64,000 bases of DNA from UBA964 sp037444685 (GTDB taxonomy: Bacteria; Pseudomonadota; Gammaproteobacteria; Steroidobacterales; Steroidobacteraceae): positions 211,418 through 275,417 of the forward strand of contig JBBILX010000004.1 in assembly GCA_037444685.1 (NCBI GenBank). The letters are read 5' to 3'. Made by a program: the position numbers and the translations under genes. The notes under the pieces are model-generated. The model worked only from the letters and a program-made list of their open reading frames with translations, did not search any database and was not told the DNA's origin. Positions 33,595 to 40,984 of this stretch are shown here, piece after piece (within the stretch, counting starts at the first letter, position 1; each line of letters starts with the position of its first letter).

Positions 33595-34670
33595 CGGCGC
33601 TCGAATACCTCGACGAGCAGACCGTTCGGCGCGAGCAGCGTTGCGATCCGCACGCGGCCAAAGCGCGGATCGTCGTAGACCAGCGGGCGCGAGATCACCG
33701 GCGCGCCGAAGCGTCGCGCATTCGCGAGCACCGTATCGAGCCGCTCGACCGGAAAGCTCCAGCCCGCGAGGCCACGATGCGGTGGCCGCGGTGCGACGCC
33801 CGTGCCGGGCCGCCGGTCCGACGGCTCGTACTCGACGAGGCCCAGGTTGCCGGTGCGCGCGCCCTTGGCATGCAGTGTCAGGTAGCGAAAGCGCGGCGAG
33901 AAAATCGTCCAGGTCCGGTCGGTGCGCCGCTCGAGGTCGAGCACCCGCGTGAAGAAAGCCTCCATCGCCGCTGCGTCCTCGACGATCAGGCTCGAGTAAG
34001 ACGGCCCGCCGAGGCCGGTCGCCGGATCGATGCCACCGATCGGGGCCATGTTCGCCGGCCGCTGCATGAGCACGAGGCGCGTGTTGTCGGCGATCTCGTA
34101 GCTGGCTTCGACGACCGGATAGGGCGTGCCGTCGCGCAATTGCAGCGGATACTCGTTGACCGCGGGCAGCGTGCGCCGAAAACCCAGTCCGACCATGCGT
34201 GTATCCGTGGCGCGCGTGTCGCGCATCGCAAAGCCGAGCGCATACGGACCCGTCTCCTCGCGCGCATGGCTCGCGCGGATCAGCGGCGTCTCGCGATCGG
34301 GCACGATCACGAGCACGCGGATCGAGTCCGGGACCGCCGGGCGCCGCAGCGTGTACACCTGCCAGTCGAGATCCGCGGGCATCTGCCAGAGGCGGCGCTG
34401 CGCGCGCCGTGCGGCGGCCGTCAGTGCCAGCGAGCCCTGCAGCTCAAGGCCCATGCCCTCGACGTAGGCACGGCAGATTGCGCCAAGATCGCGCGTGACG
34501 ACGAGGGCGCCCGACAGGGGTCCGGTGTTCGCGTCGGCGACTTCCTGGCCGGTGGCGATCGGCTCGAGCGGATCGTTGGGCAGCGTGCCGGCGGCGTGCG
34601 CTACACCGAATGACAGCAGCAGCGACGCCGCGAGCGCAACGCGAGATGCGCTCCTGACGCGCGAAGTCAT
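33591..34670 (-). CDS. Exported tandem VOC (glyoxalase-like) protein
   Basis: A 359-residue protein with a signal peptide ending 'GVAHAAGT'. Two VOC-fold repeats follow (about residues 50-205 and 220-357), linked by a segment containing 'IDPATGLGGPSY' around residue 213. The same linker sequence and layout occur in the C-terminal part of the tannase fusion at 21.8-24.2 kb, so the two are paralogous modules. It may bind or transform a periplasmic small molecule; no metal site is obvious. The ATG overlaps the stop of the upstream nucleotidyltransferase-like gene (ATGA). Confidence 0.82.
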   Translation of the reverse strand: MTSRVRSASRVALAASLLLSFGVAHAAGTLPNDPLEPIATGQEVADANTGPLSGALVVTRDLGAICRAYVEGMGLELQGSLALTAAARRAQRRLWQMPADLDWQVYTLRRPAVPDSIRVLVIVPDRETPLIRASHAREETGPYALGFAMRDTRATDTRMVGLGFRRTLPAVNEYPLQLRDGTPYPVVEASYEIADNTRLVLMQRPANMAPIGGIDPATGLGGPSYSSLIVEDAAAMEAFFTRVLDLERRTDRTWTIFSPRFRYLTLHAKGARTGNLGLVEYEPSDRRPGTGVAPRPPHRGLAGWSFPVERLDTVLANARRFGAPVISRPLVYDDPRFGRVRIATLLAPNGLLVEVFERR

Positions 34671-35293
34671 GCGGAAGGATCCCCGCTGCTGGCGAGCAGC
34701 GCCTCGACCTCCCCCGTGTCGGCGCGGCGCATCGGCCGGCCATCGACGGGACTGACGGGGGCCTGACGGATACCGTCGACCGGGAAGACGACGATCTCGA
34801 TCGGCTGCGCATCGATCTCGATCTCGAGCACGGGTTGCACCAGCACGCGTTCGGCGTTCAGCCTCAGCCGCTTTTCGCCCATCTGGTATGGCACGCCCTG
34901 GTCCATGAGGCGAAACGCGACCGATTCAGCGCGGTCGGCGAACACGTGCAGCTGTACGTGCGCATGCTCGGTGGCGGTACCTGTCAGCACCGGTCCGACG
35001 AGCCGCGGCTCGAACGGTGCGAGCGCGCGCATCGCCTCGAGGGCCGCGAGCCGCTGTGCATAAAGCGACTCGAGATGCTCCTCGCCGCCGAACAGACGCT
35101 GGTACTCGGCGAGTGCTTCCTCGATCTCGCTGTTGCGCGGCAACACCGCGCCGTCGACCACGCCGAAGCGTTCCGCGGCCTTGCGCTTGGCGAACAGGAA
35201 GTCGCGCACGCCGTGCTCGGCCATCACGCGCGCCGCTTCCTGCGCGAGCGCGCGTCGCAGGTTGCCTGCGCGTGGGGGTAGCCGCTTGCTCAT
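34667..35293 (-). CDS. Conserved nucleotidyltransferase-like protein in the ponA operon
   Basis: A 208-residue soluble protein (start ATG 35291-35293, overlapping the ponA stop). The N-terminal helix-rich half contains 'RVMAEHGVRDFLFAKRKAAERFG', here split by a short gap in my reading. The second half has 'GPVLTGTATEHAHVQLHVFAD', which looks like the strand-loop-strand of minimal nucleotidyltransferase-related folds. Homologues next to cell wall genes are sometimes labelled as ligases by misannotation. Function unknown; coupling to ponA suggests a link with cell wall synthesis. Confidence 0.65.
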   Translation of the reverse strand: MSKRLPPRAGNLRRALAQEAARVMAEHGVRDFLFAKRKAAERFGVVDGAVLPRNSEIEEALAEYQRLFGGEEHLESLYAQRLAALEAMRALAPFEPRLVGPVLTGTATEHAHVQLHVFADRAESVAFRLMDQGVPYQMGEKRLRLNAERVLVQPVLEIEIDAQPIEIVVFPVDGIRQAPVSPVDGRPMRRADTGEVEALLASSGDPSA

Positions 35294-37734
35294 CAGAAGA
35301 TCGGTTCGCTGCCCGTGCCGCCCGTGGCCGGGTCCGCGCGGATCGTCGTGCCGCCGCCGGCGCCGGCCATGCCTGACTCGTCGCCGCCGAGCACGCCGCC
35401 GGTCGGCAGTCTGTCCACCATGAAGGTCTCGAAGATGCCCTCGGGATCCTCGGCGCTGGTCACGGCGCCCGTGTAGGGCGAGATCCGGACCTGTACCAGC
35501 CCGTCGGGCAGCGGCCGCGTGCTCTGCGGCACGCCGTCGAGCGCCGCCTGCATGAAGCTGACCCAGATCGGCAGTGCCGTCCGGCCGCCCTCCTCGGTCT
35601 CGCCGAGTGAGCGCTCCTGGTCGAAGCCGACCCACACGGTGGCGACGAGGTCGCGCGTGAAGCCGTTGAACCAGGTGTCCTTGGAGTCGTTGGTGGTGCC
35701 GGTCTTGCCGGCGATGTCGCTGCGGCCGAGCGCAAGCGCGCGGCGGCCCGTGCCGCGCGTGATCACCTCCGCCATCATGCTGTCCATGAGCCAGGCGTTC
35801 TCGGCGCTGATCGCGCGCGGCGCAAGCCGCTCGGCCGGCAGCCGGCACGACGGGTCGCCGCGCTCGCAGGCCGCATCGACCACGCGCGGCTCGGCCTGGA
35901 ACACGACCTTGCCGGTCGGGTCCTCGATGCGCTCGATGAACCAGGGCCCAACGCGATAGCCGCCGTTGGCGAAGACCGCAAAGCCGGTCGCCATCTCGAG
36001 CGGCGAGGCGGACATCGTGCCGAGCGCGAGCGTGAGGTTGCGCGGCAGCGCCTCGCGAGCGAATCCGAAGCGCGTCGCGTGCTCGATGGCCGGGCCGATG
36101 CCGATGGCCTGCAGCAGGCGGATCGAGACGAGATTGCGCGACTTGACCAGGGCCTCGCGCAGTCGCGTCGGGCCGCCGAAGCTGCCGCTGGAGTTCTCGG
36201 GCCGCCACGCCTCCTCCATCGACGGGTCGTCGATCACGACTGGGGCATCCATGATCACCGAGGCCGGCGTGAAACCGTGCTCGAGGGCAGCCGAGTAGAG
36301 AAAGGGCTTGAAGCCGGAGCCGGGCTGTCGGCGCGCCTGCGTGGCGCGGTTGAACTTGCCGAGTCCCTTGTCGAAGTAGTCGAAGCCACCGACCAGCGCG
36401 ACGATCGCGCCGTCGTTCGGATCGAGCGCGACGAGCGCGCCTTCCGCCTCGGGCACCTGGGCCAGCTCGGTGCGCCCGGCGTTGCGGATGACGTAGACGA
36501 CATCGCCGCTCGCGAGTACGTCGGCGGCACGCTGCGGTGCCGGCCCGGGCGCTTCGGTGCCGCGGGATCGGCGCGCCCAGCTCAGACCTTCCCAGGGAAT
36601 CGTCTCGGCTTCGCGCCCGCGCACGAAAACCCGCGCTGACCGTTCGGCGACTTCGGTGACCACTGCCGGGACCAGTTCGCCGATCGGCGGATACTCCTCG
36701 ACGATCGCCGCGAGGCGCGCGGCATCCTCGTCACCGCGCAGCGCGACGTGGGCCGGTGCGCCGCGCCAGCCGCGGCGGCGATCGTACTCGACCAGGCCGA
36801 GGCGCACGGCGCGGTTCGCTGCCGCCTGCAGCCGCCCATCGATCGAGGTGTAGATCCTGTAGCCCTGGTTCTGCGCCTCCGGGCCGAAGCGCTTGAGCAC
36901 CTCGAGCCGCACCATCTCGGCGACGTACGGCGCCTCGACCTCGTACAGCGGCGCAAACTCCCGCGAGCGCACGGTCTCGCGGCCGGCCGCCTCGGCCTCG
37001 GCCGCACTGATGAAACCAAGCTCCTGCATGCGCCGCAGCACGTAGAGCCGGCGCGCGGCGGCCAGTTCAGGATTGCGGATCGGATTGGCACGCGACGGAG
37101 ACTGCGGGATGCGCGCGAGTGTGGCGATCTCGGCCAGCGTGAGTTCGGTGAGCTTCTTGCCGAAGTAGGTTTCGGCTGCTGCCGCAACGCCATACGACCG
37201 CTGGCCGAAGTAGATCACGTTGAGGTAGAGCCCGAAGATCTCCTCCTTGGTGAACTCGCGCTCGAGCCGGTAGGTCAGGAACACCTCCTGAAGCTTGCGA
37301 CGCCATTTGCGGTCCTGGCTCAGGAACAGGTTGCGCGCGGTCTGCATCGTGATCGTGCTGGCGCCCTGCAGGCCGGTGCCGGGCAGCACGTTCACGAGGG
37401 CCGAGCGCAGGATGCCGGCATAGTCGAAGCCGGAGTGCTCGAAGAAGCGGTCGTCCTCGGCGGCCAGGAATGCCTGTTTGACGCGTTCGGGAATGTCCGC
37501 GAAGGGCACCGGCGTGCGGCGCTGCTCGCCGATCTGCGCGATCAATTGGCCGCCGCGCGTGTAGACGCGCAGCGGTACCTGCAGCTCGGCGCTCTTCATG
37601 GCCGCGACCGTCGGCAGCGTCGGGTTCAGGTAGACATAGGTGCAGGCGACCGCATAGGCAAGCGCCAGCACCAGCCCCAGCAGGGTGCCGGCCGACAATA
37701 TGGCAAGGCGCATCGATCGGGACTTCAAGGGCAT
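35293..37734 (-). CDS. mrcA: Penicillin-binding protein 1A (class A, bifunctional)
   Basis: Polymerises and cross-links peptidoglycan. The 813-residue protein has an N-terminal membrane anchor, a GT51 glycosyltransferase domain with AAEDDRFFEHSGFD (catalytic Glu) near residue 95, an OB-like insert, and a transpeptidase domain. The active-site triad motifs are visible as SGFK in 'PGSGFKPFLY' (SxxK), SRN in 'KSRNLVSIRLL' (SxN) and 'AGKTGTTNDSKD' (KTG). It is divergent from the pilus operon, a conserved gammaproteobacterial arrangement. Confidence 0.96.
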   Translation of the reverse strand: MPLKSRSMRLAILSAGTLLGLVLALAYAVACTYVYLNPTLPTVAAMKSAELQVPLRVYTRGGQLIAQIGEQRRTPVPFADIPERVKQAFLAAEDDRFFEHSGFDYAGILRSALVNVLPGTGLQGASTITMQTARNLFLSQDRKWRRKLQEVFLTYRLEREFTKEEIFGLYLNVIYFGQRSYGVAAAAETYFGKKLTELTLAEIATLARIPQSPSRANPIRNPELAAARRLYVLRRMQELGFISAAEAEAAGRETVRSREFAPLYEVEAPYVAEMVRLEVLKRFGPEAQNQGYRIYTSIDGRLQAAANRAVRLGLVEYDRRRGWRGAPAHVALRGDEDAARLAAIVEEYPPIGELVPAVVTEVAERSARVFVRGREAETIPWEGLSWARRSRGTEAPGPAPQRAADVLASGDVVYVIRNAGRTELAQVPEAEGALVALDPNDGAIVALVGGFDYFDKGLGKFNRATQARRQPGSGFKPFLYSAALEHGFTPASVIMDAPVVIDDPSMEEAWRPENSSGSFGGPTRLREALVKSRNLVSIRLLQAIGIGPAIEHATRFGFAREALPRNLTLALGTMSASPLEMATGFAVFANGGYRVGPWFIERIEDPTGKVVFQAEPRVVDAACERGDPSCRLPAERLAPRAISAENAWLMDSMMAEVITRGTGRRALALGRSDIAGKTGTTNDSKDTWFNGFTRDLVATVWVGFDQERSLGETEEGGRTALPIWVSFMQAALDGVPQSTRPLPDGLVQVRISPYTGAVTSAEDPEGIFETFMVDRLPTGGVLGGDESGMAGAGGGTTIRADPATGGTGSEPIF

Positions 37735-37757
37735 TTCACGGAATCAGTGGCCGTTGC

Positions 37758-37786
37758 TTGCGGCCCGTCGGGCCGCTGTGCATAGT
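37758..37786 (+). promoter_or_regulatory. Candidate riboswitch promoter overlapping a perfect palindrome
   Basis: TTGCGG (37758-37763) and CATAGT (37781-37786) are spaced by 17 bases and would start transcription right before the riboswitch. The spacer holds GCGGCCC-GTC-GGGCCGC (37760-37776), a perfect seven-base inverted repeat that could be a protein-binding site. Confidence 0.4.
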
Positions 37787-37885
37787 AGCCCGCGTCGAGT
37801 GGGCAAACCCATCGAAAGGTGGGGACGCAAAGCTTCCGGTCTAAGGGTCCAGGTGCCTATGACAGCGGGGTTGCCGGCTGCGCCC
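37785..37885 (+). ncRNA. GEMM-I riboswitch (cyclic di-GMP class I) upstream of pilM
   Basis: The sequence from about 37799 follows the GEMM-I consensus closely. GGGCAAACC is followed by a hairpin CCCATC-GAAA-GGTGGG whose loop is a GNRA tetraloop, then GGGACGCAAAGC (37821-37832). Next come the receptor strands TCTAAG (37840-37845) and CTATGAC (37857-37863), a variant of the 11-nucleotide tetraloop receptor, then AGCGGGGTTGCCGG (37864-37877). The base triplet GGG before CAAACC keeps the guanine that favours c-di-GMP over cGAMP. AGCC (37787-37790) could pair with GGCT (37876-37879) to close the element. It lies 190 bases upstream of pilM in the same orientation, so it most likely controls the pilus operon. 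Family assignment is strong; ligand identity and regulatory direction are inferred. Confidence 0.92.
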
Positions 37886-37963
37886 AGTCCAGTCGCCGAG
37901 CGCGCGCAGAGCCGTCATCGCCGCCGTCCCGCCTGCTGGTCCGCCCCGGACGGCGCCGCGTTC

Positions 37964-37987
37964 CGTGAGCGTTCTCACGTTCTATTT
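37964..37987 (+). terminator. Possible riboswitch expression-platform terminator
   Basis: CGTGAG-CGTT-CTCACG forms a six-base stem followed by TTCTATTT, between the riboswitch and pilM. It is weaker than the other terminators here. A perfect TTGACA (37986-37991) overlaps its tail, but the nearby TATATA/TATAGT is only 9-11 bases away, too close for a normal promoter. Confidence 0.35.
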
Positions 37988-38072
37988 GACAGTGCGCTGA
38001 TATATAGTGTTTCAAGAGTTGCAAGATTCTGGCCGGTTCGTCGTGTAACTCACTGAAAACGGGAAAAATTTA

Positions 38073-39140
38073 GTGTTCCTCTTCACGCGAAAGTACCGCC
38101 CGCTGCTCGGCCTCGATATTACAACCTCCTCGGTCAAGCTCATCGAGCTCTCGGTGGCTGGGGGCGGCTATCGCGTCGAGGCGTACGCCGCGGAACCGAT
38201 GCCCGTCAACGCGATGAACGAGAAGGCCATCGTCGACGCCGAAGCCGTCGGCGAGACGATCCGTCGCGCCGCGAAGCGCGCCGGCACGCGCCTCAAGGAG
38301 GTCGCGATCGCGATCAGCGGCGACGCGGCGATCACCAAGGTGATCCAGATGCCGAAGAACCTGCGCGGCGCCGACCTCGAGCAGCAGATCGAGATCCAGG
38401 CCGACCAGTACATTCCGTTCCCGATGGACGAGGTCAGTTACGACTTCGAAGTGCTCGGTCCGTCCGCGAAGGATGCCGAGACCATCGACGTGCTGCTGGT
38501 CGCCACGCGCACCGAGAACGTCGAACAGCGCCAAGCCGCCGTCGCCGCGGCCGGACTGACCGCGAAGATCGTCGACGTCGAGGCCTTTGCGCTCGAGAAC
38601 GCCTGCCGGCTCATGACGCACCAGATGCCCGACGGCGGCCTCGACTGCACGATCGCCGTCGTCGATTTCGGCGCGAGCAGCACCACATTCAGCGTGCTGC
38701 GCAATCTCAAGGTCGTCTACACGCGCGACTTCAACTTCGGCGGACAGCAGCTCACCGAGGACATCATGCGCACCTACGGCCTCTCGATGGAGGAGGCCGG
38801 TCGCGCCAAGAAGGAAGGCGGGCTGCCGGGCAACTACCAGGCCGAGGTGCTCGATCCCTTCATCGACGACATGACGCAGCAGGTGAGCCGCTCGCTGCAG
38901 TTCTACCTTGCGTCCGGCTCGGGTCGCGAGCAGCCCGAGAAGATCCTGATCTGCGGCGGTTGCGCCAACATTCCGGGCGTCGCCGACGTGATCGCGAGCC
39001 GTGTCGGTATCGCCGCGGAGCGCGGCGACCCGCTCGGCGGCATGAAGCTGTCCTCACGGGCCAAGGCGCAGGCCGTGAGCAGGGACGCGACGGCGCTCCT
39101 GACGGCCTGTGGTCTCGCGCTGCGGAGCTTCGACGACTAA
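38073..39140 (+). CDS. pilM: Type IV pilus alignment complex ATPase-fold protein PilM
   Basis: A cytoplasmic actin-like protein that binds PilN and connects the pilus motor to the alignment complex. The 355-residue protein starts at a GTG ('MFLFTRKYRPLLGLDITTSSVKLIEL', given by its ends) and has the nucleotide-binding segments 'GLDITTSSVK' and 'AVVDFGASSTTFSV'; 'LICGGCANIPG' marks the second phosphate loop. It is the first gene of pilMNOPQ, preceded by the GEMM-I riboswitch. Its stop overlaps the pilN start (TAATG). Confidence 0.96.
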   Translation: MFLFTRKYRPLLGLDITTSSVKLIELSVAGGGYRVEAYAAEPMPVNAMNEKAIVDAEAVGETIRRAAKRAGTRLKEVAIAISGDAAITKVIQMPKNLRGADLEQQIEIQADQYIPFPMDEVSYDFEVLGPSAKDAETIDVLLVATRTENVEQRQAAVAAAGLTAKIVDVEAFALENACRLMTHQMPDGGLDCTIAVVDFGASSTTFSVLRNLKVVYTRDFNFGGQQLTEDIMRTYGLSMEEAGRAKKEGGLPGNYQAEVLDPFIDDMTQQVSRSLQFYLASGSGREQPEKILICGGCANIPGVADVIASRVGIAAERGDPLGGMKLSSRAKAQAVSRDATALLTACGLALRSFDD

Positions 39141-39799
39141 TGCCTCGCATAAACCTACTTCCCTGGCGTGACCAGCAACGCAAGGAGCGCAAGCTCGCGT
39201 TCCTCGTCGCGCTCGGTGCGGCCGCGCTCGCGGCGGCGCTCATGACCCTCGGCGTCAACCTCTTCTACAACTCGCTGATCAATGCCCAGGAGGCCCGCAA
39301 CGAGCGCCTGCAGGCCGAGATCCGCGAGCTCGACAAGCAGATCGAGAAGATCAACACGCTCGAACAGCAGAAGCAGAACTTCATCGCGCGCATGCAGATC
39401 ATCGAGAAGCTGCAGCGCTCGCGTCCGGAGATCGTCCACCTGTTCGACGAGATCGTCCGCACCATTCCCGACGGCACCTACCTCACGGCGCTCGAGCAGA
39501 ACGGCAACCGGCTGAAGATACAGGGTGTGGCGCAGTCGAGCACGCGCGTCTCCTCGTTCATGCGCAACATCGACGCGAGTCAGTGGCTGCGCAATCCGGA
39601 ACTCGAGGTGATCGAGACCAAGCCAGGGCAGACGCTCGGCGCGAACTTCACGCTGTTCGCCAGCCAGGTGTCGACGCTCGCCGAGGACGAGACCGCCGCC
39701 GAGCCCGCGACGCAGCCGGGCGGCAAGAAGAACGCGCGCGATGCCAGGAAGCCGCGGACGGCCAAGGCCGCCGGCGGCAAGGCGGGCGGTGAGTCATGA
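39140..39799 (+). CDS. pilN: Type IV pilus inner membrane protein PilN
   Basis: A bitopic membrane protein of 219 residues. The short cytoplasmic N-terminus 'MPRINLLPWR' is the conserved PilM-binding peptide; one helix (about residues 22-44) and a coiled-coil stretch rich in E, K and Q follow, then a ferredoxin-like periplasmic domain. The C-terminus is an unusual lysine- and alanine-rich tail. It pairs with PilO, whose start overlaps its stop (ATGA). Confidence 0.95.
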   Translation: MPRINLLPWRDQQRKERKLAFLVALGAAALAAALMTLGVNLFYNSLINAQEARNERLQAEIRELDKQIEKINTLEQQKQNFIARMQIIEKLQRSRPEIVHLFDEIVRTIPDGTYLTALEQNGNRLKIQGVAQSSTRVSSFMRNIDASQWLRNPELEVIETKPGQTLGANFTLFASQVSTLAEDETAAEPATQPGGKKNARDARKPRTAKAAGGKAGGES

Positions 39800-40449
39800 A
39801 CATCGTCGAACAGCTTCGCCAGGTCGACTGGCAGGATCCCGGCCGCTGGCCTCTGCCGGTACATGCCGGCGTCGTCGCGCTCGCTTTTCTCGTGCTGACG
39901 GGCGCGTTCTCGTACTACTTCGTCATCGCCGACAAGAAGCCCGAGCTCGAGAAGAAGGAGCGCGAAGAGTCGCAGCTCCGCCAGACCTTCCGCGAAAAGC
40001 ACCAGAAGGCCGTCAACCTCGAAGTCTACGAGCAGCAGCTCAAGGACATCGAGCGCTCGTTCGGCGCGCTGCTGCGGCAGCTGCCGGGCAAGACCGAGGT
40101 GCCGAACCTGCTCGTCGACATCTCGCAGACGGGCGTCGCCGCGGGGCTCGAGGAGAAGCTGTTCCAGCCCTCGGCCGAGGAGCGCAAGGACTTCTACGCC
40201 GAGCTGCCGATCAAGATCCGTCTGTCGGGTTCGTACCACGAGTTCGGCGAATTCGTCAGCGGCATCGCGGCGCTGCCGCGCATCGTCACGCTGCACGACA
40301 TCTCGATCAAGAGCGAGAAGGGTGCTCCGTTCGACCAGCTCACGCTCGACCTCACGGCGCGCACCTACCGCTACCTCGATGACGAGGAGATCGCCGCGGC
40401 CGAAGCGGCGCGCGCGGAGGCCGAGAAGAAGAACAGGAAGAAGAAATGA
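39796..40449 (+). CDS. pilO: Type IV pilus inner membrane protein PilO
   Basis: A 217-residue bitopic protein with a helix near residues 27-47, a coiled coil ('KKPELEKKEREESQLRQTF', shown in part) and a periplasmic ferredoxin-like domain containing 'LPIKIRLSGSYHEFGEFVSG'. It forms heterodimers with PilN and binds PilP. The lysine-rich C-terminus ends four bases into pilP (ATGA overlap). Confidence 0.95.
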   Translation: MNIVEQLRQVDWQDPGRWPLPVHAGVVALAFLVLTGAFSYYFVIADKKPELEKKEREESQLRQTFREKHQKAVNLEVYEQQLKDIERSFGALLRQLPGKTEVPNLLVDISQTGVAAGLEEKLFQPSAEERKDFYAELPIKIRLSGSYHEFGEFVSGIAALPRIVTLHDISIKSEKGAPFDQLTLDLTARTYRYLDDEEIAAAEAARAEAEKKNRKKK

Positions 40450-40970
40450 CGTCCTCGCCAGTTCATCGAAGCAGGATGGCGACGGCGCTCGCGTTCGTCG
40501 CGGCCGCGCTGCTCGCAGGCTGCTCGAGCAAGGATGCCGAGCTCGAGCGCTTCATCGCGAGCACCAAGAAGGAGCCGGGCGGACGCGTCGAGCCGCTGCC
40601 CGAGGTCAAGCCCTACGAAGGCTTCGCCTACAGCGCGCGCGACCTCCGGTCGCCGTTCATGCCGGGCGGATCCGCCAGTGCAGGTCCCGGAGCGCTGCGC
40701 CCCGATTCACGCCGCAACCGCGAGTACCTCGAGCAGTTCTCGCTCGACACGCTGCGCATGGTCGGCACGTTGCGCCTCGGCGGCAACAACTACGGTCTCA
40801 TTCAGACGAAGGATGGTCTCGTGCAGCGCGTGCTGCCGGGCAACTACGTCGGCCAGAACGACGGCAAGATCGTCGAGATCACGCCGTCGAAGATCTCTCT
40901 GGTCGAGATCGTCCCGGACGGGGTCGGCGGGTACATGGAGCGCCCCGCAGCCCTCGCGCTGAGCGAATAA
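40446..40970 (+). CDS. pilP: Type IV pilus lipoprotein PilP
   Basis: A 174-residue inner-membrane lipoprotein with the lipobox LLAGC near residue 25, an unstructured linker containing 'FAYSARDLRSPF' and a C-terminal beta domain with 'LDTLRMVGTL' and 'GNYVGQNDGKIVEI'. It joins the PilN-PilO complex to the secretin PilQ. Confidence 0.95.
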   Translation: MTSSPVHRSRMATALAFVAAALLAGCSSKDAELERFIASTKKEPGGRVEPLPEVKPYEGFAYSARDLRSPFMPGGSASAGPGALRPDSRRNREYLEQFSLDTLRMVGTLRLGGNNYGLIQTKDGLVQRVLPGNYVGQNDGKIVEITPSKISLVEIVPDGVGGYMERPAALALSE

Positions 40971-40984
40971 GGGAGAAGAACGCA

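Noticed and set aside
37986..38008. TTGACA followed by TATATA/TATAGT as the main pilM promoter
   Set aside because: Only 9-11 bases separate the two hexamers, too close for sigma70; I prefer the promoter at 37758-37786.
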